From Zoogloeaceae bacterium G21618-S1 (GTDB lineage: Bacteria > Pseudomonadota > Gammaproteobacteria > Burkholderiales > Rhodocyclaceae): a stretch of DNA of 64,000 nt. The notes under the pieces are model-generated. The model was not told the DNA's origin. It saw only the letters and a list, made by a program, of their open reading frames with translations, and searched no databases. Positions 46,709 through 61,168 of this stretch are shown one piece after another (positions within the stretch are counted from its first letter, which is position 1; each line of letters starts with the position of its first letter). The translations under genes were made by a program, and so were the position numbers. The stretch is taken from NCBI GenBank assembly GCA_027214125.1, contig JAPWHF010000007.1:237268-301267 (forward strand), read 5' to 3'.

Positions 46709-47560
46709 TCACTCACTGTGACTGTCGAGCTGATAACGGGCCGGCGCGCCCTCCCCCATGTGCTGACTCAACCACGGCAAGGCCTCCGCCAACTGTTGAG
46801 CGAGCGTCCACGGCGGATTGAGCACGAACATGCCGCTGCCGGTCATGCCCAGACCATCAGCGGCTGGCGATGCCACTTCCAGCGTCGCATGCAGCCAGCT
46901 TTGGGTCGAGGCGCCAAGTTTGAGCAGTTTTTTGGGCAGGCGGCGAGATTCCGGGCGTCCAATAATGGGATACCAGACCAGATAGCAGCCGGTCGGAAAG
47001 CGCTTGAGCCCATCTTCCAGCGTTGCCATCAGCGTGTCGTAGTCTTGTTTGACCTCATAGGGCGGGTCGATCAACACCACTGCACGACGTGTTGGTGGGG
47101 GCAGCAAGGCTTTGAGCGCGACAAAGCCATCAGTCTTTTTGACCTGCGCCTTGCGGCCTGAATGCGCAAAGTGTCGGTCGAGGGCGTCGAAGTCTGTCGG
47201 ATGAAGTTCAAACAAGCGCAAACGATCTTCGTCGCGTAGCAGCCGCTGGGCAATGTCTGGAGAACCGGGATAGCTCGCCGGCAAGCCGGTTTTTCCCAGG
47301 CAACCGACGGTCTCGAGAAAGCGTTGGATCGACTTCGGACGTGGTTTGATTCCGACAATTCTTCCAATGCCCGTTTCGAACTCGCCAGTGCGTGCAGCAG
47401 GCCCCTGATCAAGCCGATAACTGCCGGGGCCGGCGTGTGTGTCGATGTACCAATACGGGGCGGGTTTCTGGTTGAAATAATCCAGCGTCAGTACCAGTGT
47501 CAAGTGTTTGAGGACGTCGGCATGATTGCCCGCATGGTACGCATGGCGATAACTGAGCAT
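46709..47560 (-). CDS. rlmJ: 23S rRNA (adenine-2030-N6)-methyltransferase RlmJ
   Basis: 283 aa from the ATG at 47560, giving the family start MLSYRHAYHAGNHADVLKH. SAM-dependent N6-adenine methylation of 23S rRNA. YIDTHAGPGSYRLD is motif I, and DPPYEVKQDYDTL holds the catalytic (D/N)PPY motif. KTDGFVALKALLPPPTRR precedes it. Length is normal. Divergent from the gamma-carbonic-anhydrase gene with about 200 bases between starts. Confidence 0.93.
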   Translation of the reverse strand: MLSYRHAYHAGNHADVLKHLTLVLTLDYFNQKPAPYWYIDTHAGPGSYRLDQGPAARTGEFETGIGRIVGIKPRPKSIQRFLETVGCLGKTGLPASYPGSPDIAQRLLRDEDRLRLFELHPTDFDALDRHFAHSGRKAQVKKTDGFVALKALLPPPTRRAVVLIDPPYEVKQDYDTLMATLEDGLKRFPTGCYLVWYPIIGRPESRRLPKKLLKLGASTQSWLHATLEVASPAADGLGMTGSGMFVLNPPWTLAQQLAEALPWLSQHMGEGAPARYQLDSHSE

Positions 47561-47761
47561 TGGCGCGTGATTCGCAAAATTCTGATGAGCCGGCATGCTA
47601 TCACTGCCGTCGCGCCGGCGTTGCCCAAACGTTCTTCAATGCTGCGTTTCAAACCGATTTTTCTGTTTGCAGCGCAGCATATGATTGATATGATTGCCGT
47701 TTTTCTGGCCGCTAGACACCGGTCAACAGGCGCGCAGACGCCCGAGCAGAGAGGACAAAAA

Positions 47762-48313
47762 ATGGCGATTTACGCACTGGATGATCGAAACCCCACCTTG
47801 GGTGCTGGCAGCTGGGTGGCCGATAACGCAACGGTGTTGGGCCGCGTCGTGCTCGGCCGGAATGTGAGCATCTGGTACAACTCGGTGCTGCGCGGCGACA
47901 ATGACCCTATCACTATTGGCGACAATTCCAATGTGCAGGACGGCTCCGTACTTCATACCGACGACGGCGTTCCGCTGACCATTGGTGCAAATGTCACTAT
48001 CGGCCATATGGCCATGTTGCATGGCTGCGAGATTGGCGACGGGTCACTGATCGGCATCAACGCCATCGTCCTCAATGGCGCCAAAATTGGCCGTGGCTGC
48101 CTGATTGGTGCCAACGCCCTGATCCCCGAGGGACGCGAGATTCCGGATTACTCGCTGGTGGTCGGCTCGCCCGGGCGCATCATTCGTAGCCTGACCGAAG
48201 ACGAGGTTGCCGGGTTGATCGCCAGTGCGAAAAACTATGTGCGCCATCTGTCTGAGCACGCCAATGGCCTGCGCCGCATCGACACCCCCTCGGCCGTTGG
48301 GCACGTCGCTTAA
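47762..48313 (+). CDS. yrdA: Gamma-class carbonic anhydrase-like (YrdA) protein
   Basis: 183 aa from the ATG at 47762, with GAGAGGAC upstream. Left-handed beta-helix of hexapeptide repeats: GSWVADNATVLGRVVLG, NVSIWYNSVLRGDNDPITIGD. The three metal histidines are likely in DGSVLHTDD and IGHMAMLHGCEIG. Family members are carbonic anhydrases or related, with zinc or iron. The C-terminal helix AGLIASAKNYVRH closes the trimer. Stand-alone gene. Confidence 0.9.
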   Translation: MAIYALDDRNPTLGAGSWVADNATVLGRVVLGRNVSIWYNSVLRGDNDPITIGDNSNVQDGSVLHTDDGVPLTIGANVTIGHMAMLHGCEIGDGSLIGINAIVLNGAKIGRGCLIGANALIPEGREIPDYSLVVGSPGRIIRSLTEDEVAGLIASAKNYVRHLSEHANGLRRIDTPSAVGHVA

Positions 48314-48420
48314 GGCGTCCGGGTTTAATCCAGGTCAAACCATCGGTATTTGATTGCCTTTAGAGTTCAGGCGTCGGATGTTTCAGCGACATCCGCACTC
48401 CTCCAGGCAAGGTAATTTTG

Positions 48421-48449
48421 GCGCGCAGCGAAGTCTGCGCGCTTTTTTA
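48421..48449 (+). terminator. Intrinsic terminator between yrdA and the convergent EamA gene
   Basis: 8-bp stem GCGCGCAG/CTGCGCGC (48421-48428 and 48435-48442), six-base loop, then TTTTTTAT. It overlaps the last codons of the minus-strand gene. Confidence 0.8.
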
Positions 48450-49328
48450 TTGATCGCTTGGTCGAGGCGCCGGTTGACTGTAGCGCGCCAGCACGATGAC
48501 TGCGGCGAGAATCACCAAGCCGCCGACAAGTTGCATGCTGCTGATCTGCTCCCCCAAAAAGGCCGCGGCCAGCACCGTGGTCACTACCGGTTCCAACGTG
48601 GACAAGGTGGCGGTGTCCGCCGCGCCAAGGCGCTGGATGCCGATGAACAGGCACACCATGGCAATGACGGTCGAGATGCCGGCAATCGCCAGAATGGCGG
48701 CCCAGCCAGACACACTCTGCGGCAGCTGCGGTCCATTGAACGCCGCCATGGCGCCGAGCACCAAAGCCGCTGAACTCATGACCACCGTACTGGCTGCCAC
48801 GGGATCTTCCTGTCGCATGACACGATTGGCGGTGAGCAGATAGGCCGAATAGATTATCGCCGCCGCCACACCCAAAGCGATGCCCATGGGTTGCCCTGAC
48901 ACATCCGCGCCAATGACAAGGCCGCTTCCTACCAAGGCGGCGAGCACAGACAGCACCCGAACCTGCGTCAATGCCTGCCCGAAGAAGACCGCGCTCAATA
49001 CCGTCACGATAAAGGGGTGCAGGTAGAGCAACAAAGCCACCAGCGCGGCGGAAGCGAATTCGAGCGCAGAGAAGAAGCAGAACGACTGACCTACGTAGCC
49101 AATGCCACCCATGGCCGCGAGCAACACCAAGTTGAGCCCCCGCGGCCAGACGCGGCGCTGCACGACGACGAGCGCGATCATGATGAGCGCGGCAATCGAA
49201 AATCGCAGTAGCAACAGCGTCGCCACATCCACGCCATCAAGATAGGCGTACTTGGCAAAAATCGCCATTGCACCAAAGCAACTGGCCGACAAAGCCACGT
49301 ACAGTGCACCGGCCCGATGAGACGACAT
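48447..49328 (-). CDS. EamA/DMT-family permease
   Basis: 293 aa from the ATG at 49328, with AGGATAT upstream. About ten membrane helices in two EamA halves (about 1-140 and 150-290): GALYVALSASCFGAMAIFAKYA, FFSALEFASAALVALLLYLHPFIV, and the second-half repeat LGAADTATLSTLEPVVTTVLAAAFLGEQ. Such transporters export amino acids or metabolites; the substrate cannot be read here. An in-frame ATG at 49358 would add ten residues. Divergent from the SIMPL gene. Confidence 0.87.
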   Translation of the reverse strand: MSSHRAGALYVALSASCFGAMAIFAKYAYLDGVDVATLLLLRFSIAALIMIALVVVQRRVWPRGLNLVLLAAMGGIGYVGQSFCFFSALEFASAALVALLLYLHPFIVTVLSAVFFGQALTQVRVLSVLAALVGSGLVIGADVSGQPMGIALGVAAAIIYSAYLLTANRVMRQEDPVAASTVVMSSAALVLGAMAAFNGPQLPQSVSGWAAILAIAGISTVIAMVCLFIGIQRLGAADTATLSTLEPVVTTVLAAAFLGEQISSMQLVGGLVILAAVIVLARYSQPAPRPSDQ

Positions 49329-49489
49329 ACGGATATCCTGAAACCAAGGGCGCTGCATGATCCCGCGCCATCGAACCGACGTCAAGGATCCGGCCTATCG
49401 GACTGATTCACAATCGATTACACCCTCGCCCTGCCCCTTGGCGCCGGCTTCCGGTATAAGGTGGCTACCCCTTACGGACGAGACAACTC

Positions 49490-50200
49490 ATGACACGAGC
49501 CGCCCACTGGACGCGCGCTGCCATGGCGCTGATGACAATCGCCAGTCTGAATGTTCAGGCAGCCGATGCCTTGCCGACCGTCGACCTGTCCGCACAAGGC
49601 ACGGCAAGCGCGCAGAACGACCTTGCCCGGGCTGACGCCTACTTTGAGGCGAGTGCCGACGACCCTGCCGCGGTCGCGCAAAAGGTCAACCAGGTCATGG
49701 CCTCGGCATTGAAAATCGCCAAGCCGTTCGCGAGCGTCGCCGTCAAAACTGCGGGCACGACCACTTGGCCGATCTACAGCAACACCCGCACGAGCAGTGC
49801 CAACAAAGACAGCCAGACCATCGTCGGTTGGCGCATGCGCAGCACCCTGAGCCTCGAAAGCACCGACATCCCAGCCTTGTCGCGCCTGATGGGCGAGTTG
49901 CAAGCCACGCTGGCCATTGGCAGTTTGCAGCTGATGCCGGCGCCGGCTACCTTGCATGCCGCCAATGATGAAGCCACCCGGCAAGCGCTCAAGGCCTTCG
50001 AGGCGCGTGCCAAACTGGTCACCGACACCCTCGGCCGAAAGTATCGTCTCAAGGCCTTGAATATCAATGAACAAGGCGGTCCCACGCCCATGTATCGCGG
50101 CCGCGCCATGGCCTCAATGGCCGCTGCGCCCGCTCCCGTCGAAGCCGGAGACAGCACCATCACCGTGCAGGTCAATGGCACCATCGAACTCACCGATTGA
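49490..50200 (+). CDS. Periplasmic SIMPL (DUF541) protein
   Basis: 236 aa. Signal peptide about 1-24 (ending NVQAAD). The SIMPL fold follows: VDLSAQGTASAQNDLARADAYFEASADDP, AQKVNQVMASALKIAK, GWRMRSTLSLESTDIPALSRLMGEL, and a closing STITVQVNGTIELTD strand. DUF541 proteins form periplasmic oligomers linked to oxidative or envelope stress. It is the first of a short run with the small MliC-like protein and dtd. Confidence 0.85.
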   Translation: MTRAAHWTRAAMALMTIASLNVQAADALPTVDLSAQGTASAQNDLARADAYFEASADDPAAVAQKVNQVMASALKIAKPFASVAVKTAGTTTWPIYSNTRTSSANKDSQTIVGWRMRSTLSLESTDIPALSRLMGELQATLAIGSLQLMPAPATLHAANDEATRQALKAFEARAKLVTDTLGRKYRLKALNINEQGGPTPMYRGRAMASMAAAPAPVEAGDSTITVQVNGTIELTD

Positions 50201-50219
50201 ATCCCACACGTCTATCACC

Positions 50220-50537
50220 ATGCCACGAATTGCACTGCTCCTCGTCGGAGTGCTGACCCTTGGTTCTGCCGCCGCAGGCATTGCCGGCTATGCCGATCTC
50301 GCGAATGCTGAACGTCAGGCACGCTTTGTCTGTCACGACGGCGAGCGCTTCTCGGTTGCCATTCATACCGACCACGTCCGTTTTCGTTCAGGCACCGGGA
50401 TTTTCACCCTGATGCAAACGGGCGATGGGCAATTCCAAAGTCCTGAGATCGCCTTGCGCATCGACCACGACCGCAGCCAGCTCATGCGTGCGGGCGAGCC
50501 GCTCAAGACCTGCGTGCAGTCGCAGAGCGCCGTGTGA
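50220..50537 (+). CDS. Small exported protein, possibly MliC-like
   Basis: 105 aa. Signal peptide or anchor about 1-27 (IALLLVGVLTLGSAAAGIAGY). The mature 75 residues contain one Cys near the start (RFVCHDGERFSV) and one near the end (LKTCVQ), with beta strands between, as in MliC-type lysozyme inhibitors. The match is weak, so I give it only as a possibility. It overlaps dtd by four bases (GTGA). Confidence 0.5.
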   Translation: MPRIALLLVGVLTLGSAAAGIAGYADLANAERQARFVCHDGERFSVAIHTDHVRFRSGTGIFTLMQTGDGQFQSPEIALRIDHDRSQLMRAGEPLKTCVQSQSAV

Positions 50538-50971
50538 TCGCGCTCATACAGCGCGTCACGCATGCAGAAGTGACTGTTGGAGGCGAGTGCGTTGGCCGGA
50601 TCGGGCCCGGCCTGCTCGCCTTGATCGGCATCGAACCCAAAGACACGCTACCGACCGTGCAGCGCATGGTGGCGCGGTTGCTTGGGTATCGCGTGTTTCA
50701 GGACGCCGACGACCGGATGAATCTGTCTGTTCGCGACGTTGCCGGCGGCTTGCTCCTGGTGCCACAATTCACCCTCGCCGCAGATACTCGCAAGGGCACG
50801 CGACCGGGCTTCAGCACTGCCGCCCCACCTGATCAGGCCGAGCGGCTGTACGACGCCCTGGTTGTCGAGGCCCGTCGCCAATATTCACCCGTTGAAAACG
50901 GTCGCTTTGGCGCCGAAATGCATGTGAGTCTGACCAACCACGGACCTGTCACCTTCCGTCTGGACGCCTGA
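50534..50971 (+). CDS. dtd: D-aminoacyl-tRNA deacylase
   Basis: 145 aa from a GTG at 50534, overlapping the upstream stop. Removes D-amino acids and glycine mischarged on tRNA. Family motifs are present: IQRVTHAEVTVGGECVGRIG, VPQFTLAADTRKGTRPGF (the SQ/PQF-T motif) and the C-terminal LTNHGPVTFRLDA with the cross-subunit GP proofreading element. Full length for the family. Confidence 0.95.
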   Translation: MIALIQRVTHAEVTVGGECVGRIGPGLLALIGIEPKDTLPTVQRMVARLLGYRVFQDADDRMNLSVRDVAGGLLLVPQFTLAADTRKGTRPGFSTAAPPDQAERLYDALVVEARRQYSPVENGRFGAEMHVSLTNHGPVTFRLDA

Positions 50972-51017
50972 GCAGGCTTGCTCTAAGCTGGTGCCACCCT
51001 GTCCGTCTGGAGGTGCC

Positions 51018-51545
51018 GTGAATCCCTCGGCTTTATTGGCTGCAGTCGCCGCAACGATTGTGTTTTCCGGCTGCTCGACGGTCGTTTCAACGCCGCCTTT
51101 GGCGCGCACCGTGCCAAGCCAGGCTAACGATCAGGCCCGACATGTTCAACTCGGCAACCCTGACGATGCCGAGCAAATCGTCCTGTTTTCCTATGGTCTG
51201 CTCGGGACTGGATATCGTTTCGGTGGTCGCAACCCAGAGGCCGGGCTCGACTGTAGCGGCATGGTGAGCTATGTCGTCGAACAGGTCAGCGGGATACGCC
51301 TACCCCACAACGCTGCGCGCATTGCCGCTCAAACTCGCGTCATTCCGGCTGAGACACTTCAGCCCGGTGATCTAGTGTTTTTCAATACACAGAACCGGCC
51401 CTACTCTCACATGGGCATCTATCTGGGTGATGGAAAATTCATCCACGCACCAAGCAGCAAGGGCAAAGTTCGAGTCGAGCGAATGAGCAACCGCTACTTT
51501 GCACAACGCTTTGACGGTGCCCGCAGCCTATTTTCTGACGGATAA
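51018..51545 (+). CDS. NlpC/P60 lipoprotein peptidase
   Basis: 175 aa from a GTG at 51018 with GGAGGT just upstream. Lipobox IVFSGC (Cys at about 17). The NlpC/P60 domain (about 55-165) has the catalytic Cys in GLDCSGMVSYVV, the His in YSHMGIYLGDG and a third polar position in FIHAPSSKGKV. It should hydrolyse peptidoglycan stem-peptide bonds from the inner face of the outer membrane. Followed 22 bases later by a CBS-domain gene. Confidence 0.9.
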   Translation: MNPSALLAAVAATIVFSGCSTVVSTPPLARTVPSQANDQARHVQLGNPDDAEQIVLFSYGLLGTGYRFGGRNPEAGLDCSGMVSYVVEQVSGIRLPHNAARIAAQTRVIPAETLQPGDLVFFNTQNRPYSHMGIYLGDGKFIHAPSSKGKVRVERMSNRYFAQRFDGARSLFSDG

Positions 51546-51567
51546 CCCCCACACAGAGGAGCATCCC

Positions 51568-51999
51568 ATGCCACAACGCAGCATTCAGAAGGTTATTGCC
51601 GGAAGACAGGTCGTGACCGCGTCGCAAGAGATGACGGTGGTAGACGCCGCCCAGGTCATGTCCAATGCGAAGATCGGCGCCATCCTGGTGGTCGAGAAGG
51701 GGGCGCTGGTCGGCATCTTTACCGAACGCGACGCGCTGACTCGTGTGCTTGCCAAGGGGCTGGACCCGACAGTGACTTCCCTGGCGCAGGTCATGACGGC
51801 CAAGCCCATGACTGTGACCCCGACACTGCCATTGGGGCATGCCTTGCACATGATGTACGACGGCGGCTTCAGGCATGTGCCGGTGGTCGACCGGGGCCGG
51901 CCGATCGGTGTGGTGTCCGCACGAGACGCACTGGGTGACGAGCAATGCAATTTCGAGCGCGAATTGCTTCAGCGCGAAGACATCAACGAAATCCTCTGA
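51568..51999 (+). CDS. CBS-domain pair protein
   Basis: 143 aa from the ATG at 51568, with AGAGGAG upstream. Nearly the whole protein is a tandem CBS pair: VTASQEMTVVDAAQVMSNAKIGAILVV with GIFTERDALTRVL, then VMTAKPMTVTPTLPLGHALHMMYDGGFRHVPVVD and GVVSARDALGDE. Such modules bind adenosine nucleotides and act as cytoplasmic energy sensors. No catalytic domain is attached and the partner is unknown. Confidence 0.88.
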   Translation: MPQRSIQKVIAGRQVVTASQEMTVVDAAQVMSNAKIGAILVVEKGALVGIFTERDALTRVLAKGLDPTVTSLAQVMTAKPMTVTPTLPLGHALHMMYDGGFRHVPVVDRGRPIGVVSARDALGDEQCNFERELLQREDINEIL

Positions 52000-52032
52000 C
52001 CCGGCGTCGGACCGCGGGCACAGATCCGAGGC

Positions 52033-52308
52033 TCAGCGCTTTTGCGGTACCTGCACAAAAATCTCGTCGGGCTTGGTCAGCCCGAGTTCGAAACGGGCGC
52101 GCTCTTCAATGGCTTCAGTGCCGGTCTTCAGATCGCGGATCTCCGCGTCGAGGCCGGCATTGCGTTGTTCGAGCTTGTGATTGAGTGCCTGCTGCTCGGT
52201 CAGTTGCCGTTCCGCTTCCCAAACGCGAAACCACCCCCCTTTCCCGAACCATAGGGGGTATTGCAGTGCCAACATGAGCAGCAGCAAGATCAGAACGGGC
52301 CAGCGCAT
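52033..52308 (-). CDS. ftsB: Cell division protein FtsB
   Basis: 91 aa. Bitopic divisome protein that pairs with FtsL and FtsQ. A single membrane helix (PVLILLLLMLALQYPLWFG) is followed by a coiled coil (LTEQQALNHKLEQRNAGLDAEIRDL) and the FtsB ending EERARFELGLTKPDEIFVQV. It lies 87 bases after eno on the same strand, the conserved eno-ftsB arrangement of proteobacteria. Confidence 0.93.
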   Translation of the reverse strand: MRWPVLILLLLMLALQYPLWFGKGGWFRVWEAERQLTEQQALNHKLEQRNAGLDAEIRDLKTGTEAIEERARFELGLTKPDEIFVQVPQKR

Positions 52309-52395
52309 GGGATAGATGTCGGGCCAGGTACATCACCGGCCCGACTTTTCCTGCTTTACCGTTTACGCGGCCGAAAACGAGCGCTCATTGGCCAA

Positions 52396-53715
<1,320 letters not shown>

Positions 53716-53733
53716 TTAATAAATGTTCTTGGC

Positions 53734-56281
<2,548 letters not shown>

Positions 56282-56337
56282 TCAGGATTTAAAGTGGCGA
56301 ATGGCGAGCCGGCCCCTGGCCGACCCGCCCGCCGGGT

Positions 56338-56888
56338 TCAACGAATGAAATTCTTGCTGATCGACCGAAATACCTCGGTGCCCGCGCGCTCAAGCCACTC
56401 AAAAGCCACCATCTCCCGTGAGACGATCTCGATGCCGTGCGCACGCATGCGTGCGATGGCCAGCGCCTTGTCACGCGCCTGACGTGAGCCGATGCCCTCC
56501 TCGACCACGAACACCGATTTTCCCACCGCCTTGAGATCAAGCACGGTTTGCAGGACGCACACATGCGCCTCCGTACCGCACACGACGACTTGCGAACGAT
56601 CGGCCACGGCGGTGTCGGTCAGCCGTGACTCGCTGTGACTGGAGAAGCAGATCTTCTCCACGTGATGCGCACCCTCGGCTTCAGCCAGAATTTGCGGTGC
56701 CGTCGGTCCGAGGCCGCGTGGATACTGCTCGGTCAGCACCGTTGGCACGCCCAGTTGCCGGGCGATCTGCATCAGCCAGACGGTGTGCGCGATGACCTCG
56801 CCCCCCTGTTCGATGGCCGGCAGCAAGCGCGCTTGCAGGTCGATCACCAGCAGGGATGAAATCGCCGCCTGAATCCGCGGCGACGGGC

Positions 56889-56892
<4 letters not shown>
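56338..56892 (-). CDS. Isochorismatase-family hydrolase
   Basis: 184 aa. Cysteine-hydrolase fold; catalytic triad candidates are Asp in [12 protein letters not shown], Lys in [10 protein letters not shown] and Cys in [16 protein letters not shown]. The sequence is of the YcaC type rather than nicotinamidase, whose metal-site Asp/His set is not obvious. Substrate unknown. It overlaps the acetoacetyl-CoA synthetase gene by ATGA, so the two are translationally coupled. Confidence 0.87.
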
Positions 56893-58859
<1,967 letters not shown>

Positions 58860-58899
58860 GGCTGTCTCCTATGTTTATATTTAATGCGTTTGATTATAG

Positions 58900-59310
58900 T
58901 TAATTTTCAAACTGCTTTCGTAGACTCTCGGGGAGTGGCACCGATTTTCCGGTCAAATGGTTCATCCATACAACCTTTGCGCTGCCCTCGGCATACACGG
59001 TGTCTTCCCCTTCGACGCTGATTTCATACCAGTTCATCAGGCTGCTTCGCCCCGGCGCACCTGCGTATAAACGAACAAGCACTGTCGCCGGATAAGTCAC
59101 GGGGGTCATGAAGGTGCACGCAGCATTGATGATGACCGGCCCATCGCTCTGGTCAAGCGACACCATGAAACCACCCTGCTCCAGCCATTCGACCCGCGCC
59201 TGTTCGCAATAGCGAAAATAGATGGTGTTGTTGACATGACCGTAGGCGTCCATGTCGCCCCAACGGACCGGGATGCGGCAGGTGTGCAGCAAAATGCGTT
59301 GTTCTGTCAT
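58900..59310 (-). CDS. Acyl-CoA thioesterase (hot-dog fold)
   Basis: 136 aa from the ATG at 59310, with GGAGAG upstream. 4-hydroxybenzoyl-CoA thioesterase/FadM-type: IPVRWGDMDAYGHVNNTIYFRYCEQARVEWL carries the catalytic Asp and HVNN motif. The C-terminal strands (TVYAEGSAKVVWMNHLTGKSVPLP) complete the hot-dog. Likely cleaves acyl-CoAs. Divergent from the ETF-QO gene across a palindromic operator candidate. Confidence 0.87.
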   Translation of the reverse strand: MTEQRILLHTCRIPVRWGDMDAYGHVNNTIYFRYCEQARVEWLEQGGFMVSLDQSDGPVIINAACTFMTPVTYPATVLVRLYAGAPGRSSLMNWYEISVEGEDTVYAEGSAKVVWMNHLTGKSVPLPESLRKQFEN

Positions 59311-59358
59311 AGGGCTCTCCTGTGGGTGTACTCTTCTCATTTGGCTGACGGATGGAGT

Positions 59359-59378
59359 AACATACGGCAGCGTATGTT
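59359..59378 (+). promoter_or_regulatory. Palindromic operator candidate between thioesterase and ETF-QO genes
   Basis: AACATACG-N4-CGTATGTT, a perfect 8-bp-arm inverted repeat centred 49 bases from the thioesterase start and 90 bases from the ETF-QO ATG. Size and symmetry fit a TetR-type regulator of acyl-CoA metabolism. The half-site CGTATGT also occurs once upstream of the TRAP permease (63839-63845). Confidence 0.55.
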
Positions 59379-59467
59379 CAAAACACCAAGATTTTGCAAG
59401 AAAAACGCTCCCCTGCCTACCGGTAGTGCGTGAAACGAAAAACAAAGACTGACCATAGGAGAACGCA

Positions 59468-61105
59468 ATGGAACGAGAATCCATGGAGTTCGACATTCTC
59501 GTCGTCGGCGGTGGGCCGGCCGGATTGTCGGCAGCCATCCGGCTCAAGCAACTGGCCACCGAGAGCGGCAAGGAAGTCTCTGTCTGCCTGATCGAGAAGG
59601 CCGCTGAAATTGGCGCGCATACCCTCTCGGGCGCAGTGCTCGATACACGCGCGCTCGACGAACTGTTGCCAGACTGGAAAGCCATGGGCGCGCCGATCAC
59701 CACCGAGGTGACCGAAGACCGCTTCATGATGCTGTCCGAATCCGGCGCTCGCCAACTGCCCAACGCCCTGCTGCCCGACTGTTTTCTCAATCATGGTAAC
59801 TATATTGTCCGTTTGGGCAATGTCGTCAAATGGATGGGCGAGCAAGCTGAAGCCCTGGGTGTTGAGGTCTATCCCGGCTTTGCCGGTGCCGACATCCTGT
59901 ATGACGAAAGCGGCGCCGTCAAAGGCGTCGTCACCGGCGACATGGGCGTGGGTCGCGATGGTGAGCCCGGCCCGAACTATCAGCCCGGCATGGAACTGCA
60001 TGCCAAGTACACCTTCTTTGCCGAAGGCGTGCGCGGTCACCTTGGCAAGGCCCTGGAAGCGCGCTACGACCTGCGCAAGGATGCCGATCCGCAGACCTAC
60101 GGCATCGGCATCAAAGAGCTTTGGGAAATCGACCCGGCCAAGCACAAGCCCGGCATGGTCATGCATACCGCTGGCTGGCCGCTCGACAACCACACCTATG
60201 GCGGCTCCTTCATGTATCACCTGGAGGACAATCTGGTGGCGGTCGGTTTCGTGGTCGGTCTCAACTACAGCAATCCGCACCTGTCACCCTACGAAGAGTT
60301 TCAGCGCTACAAGCTGCACCCGGATGTTCGCGGTTTCCTCGAAGGGGGCAAGCGTTTGTCTTATGGCGCCCGCGCCATCGCGGCCGGTGGCTTGCAATCT
60401 TTACCTGAGCTGGTGTTCCCGGGCGGCGCGCTGATCGGTTGCGACGCGGGCTTCCTGAATGCGGCACGCATCAAGGGCACGCACAGCGCGATCAAGTCCG
60501 GGATGCTGGCGGCCGAAGCCGCCTTCTCGGCGCTGGGCGCCGAACGGGAGCGTGACACGCTGACGGCCTACCCCGAAGCCTTCAAGGACAGCTGGCTCTA
60601 CACTGAGTTGCGTAAAACCCGCAACTTCAAGGCCTATATGAGCAAGGGCTTGTGGATGGGGTCGATCCTGTTCGGCATCGACCAGCGCCTCTTTGGCGGT
60701 AAAACCCCCTGGACCCTGCACAACACTGCAGACCACGGAAAACTCAAGCCCGCGGCTGAGTGCACACCGATCAACTATCCAAAACCCGATGGTGTCCTCA
60801 CCTTTGATCGGCTGTCGTCCGTCTTCTTGTCGAATACCAATCATGAAGAAGAACAGCCCTGTCATTTGCAATTGAAGGATCCGAGCGTCGCGATCGACAC
60901 CAACCTCGCAATCTATGACGCGCCCGAGCAGCGATACTGCCCGGCCGGTGTGTATGAAATCATCCGTGAGGGTGACACGCCGCGACTGCAGATCAACGCG
61001 CAAAACTGCGTGCACTGCAAAACTTGCGACATCAAGGACCCGACCCAGAACATCAACTGGGTCACGCCGCAAGGCGGTGAAGGCCCAATCTACCAGGGCA
61101 TGTAA
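59468..61105 (+). CDS. etfD: Electron transfer flavoprotein-ubiquinone oxidoreductase
   Basis: 545 aa with ATAGGAG before the ATG. Passes electrons from ETF (acyl-CoA and other dehydrogenases) to ubiquinone at the inner membrane. The FAD fold [19 protein letters not shown] opens the protein, with [27 protein letters not shown] mid-protein. The C-terminal 4Fe-4S site has Cys in [11 protein letters not shown] and the cluster [19 protein letters not shown]. All four cluster cysteines are present, so it should be functional. Monocistronic, ended by a strong terminator. Confidence 0.96.
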   Translation: MERESMEFDILVVGGGPAGLSAAIRLKQLATESGKEVSVCLIEKAAEIGAHTLSGAVLDTRALDELLPDWKAMGAPITTEVTEDRFMMLSESGARQLPNALLPDCFLNHGNYIVRLGNVVKWMGEQAEALGVEVYPGFAGADILYDESGAVKGVVTGDMGVGRDGEPGPNYQPGMELHAKYTFFAEGVRGHLGKALEARYDLRKDADPQTYGIGIKELWEIDPAKHKPGMVMHTAGWPLDNHTYGGSFMYHLEDNLVAVGFVVGLNYSNPHLSPYEEFQRYKLHPDVRGFLEGGKRLSYGARAIAAGGLQSLPELVFPGGALIGCDAGFLNAARIKGTHSAIKSGMLAAEAAFSALGAERERDTLTAYPEAFKDSWLYTELRKTRNFKAYMSKGLWMGSILFGIDQRLFGGKTPWTLHNTADHGKLKPAAECTPINYPKPDGVLTFDRLSSVFLSNTNHEEEQPCHLQLKDPSVAIDTNLAIYDAPEQRYCPAGVYEIIREGDTPRLQINAQNCVHCKTCDIKDPTQNINWVTPQGGEGPIYQGM

Positions 61106-61120
61106 GCGGTTCGAGTCATA

Positions 61121-61155
61121 AAAAAATGGGGCGCCTGACAGGCGCCCCATTTTTT
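61121..61155 (+). terminator. Intrinsic terminator between ETF-QO and TRAP genes
   Basis: Perfect 15-bp stem, arms 61121-61135 and 61141-61155 (AAAAAATGGGGCGCC and its complement), 5-base loop, T-runs on both strands; bidirectional for the convergent genes. Confidence 0.9.
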
Positions 61156-61168
61156 GTGCTGGGCCGTG

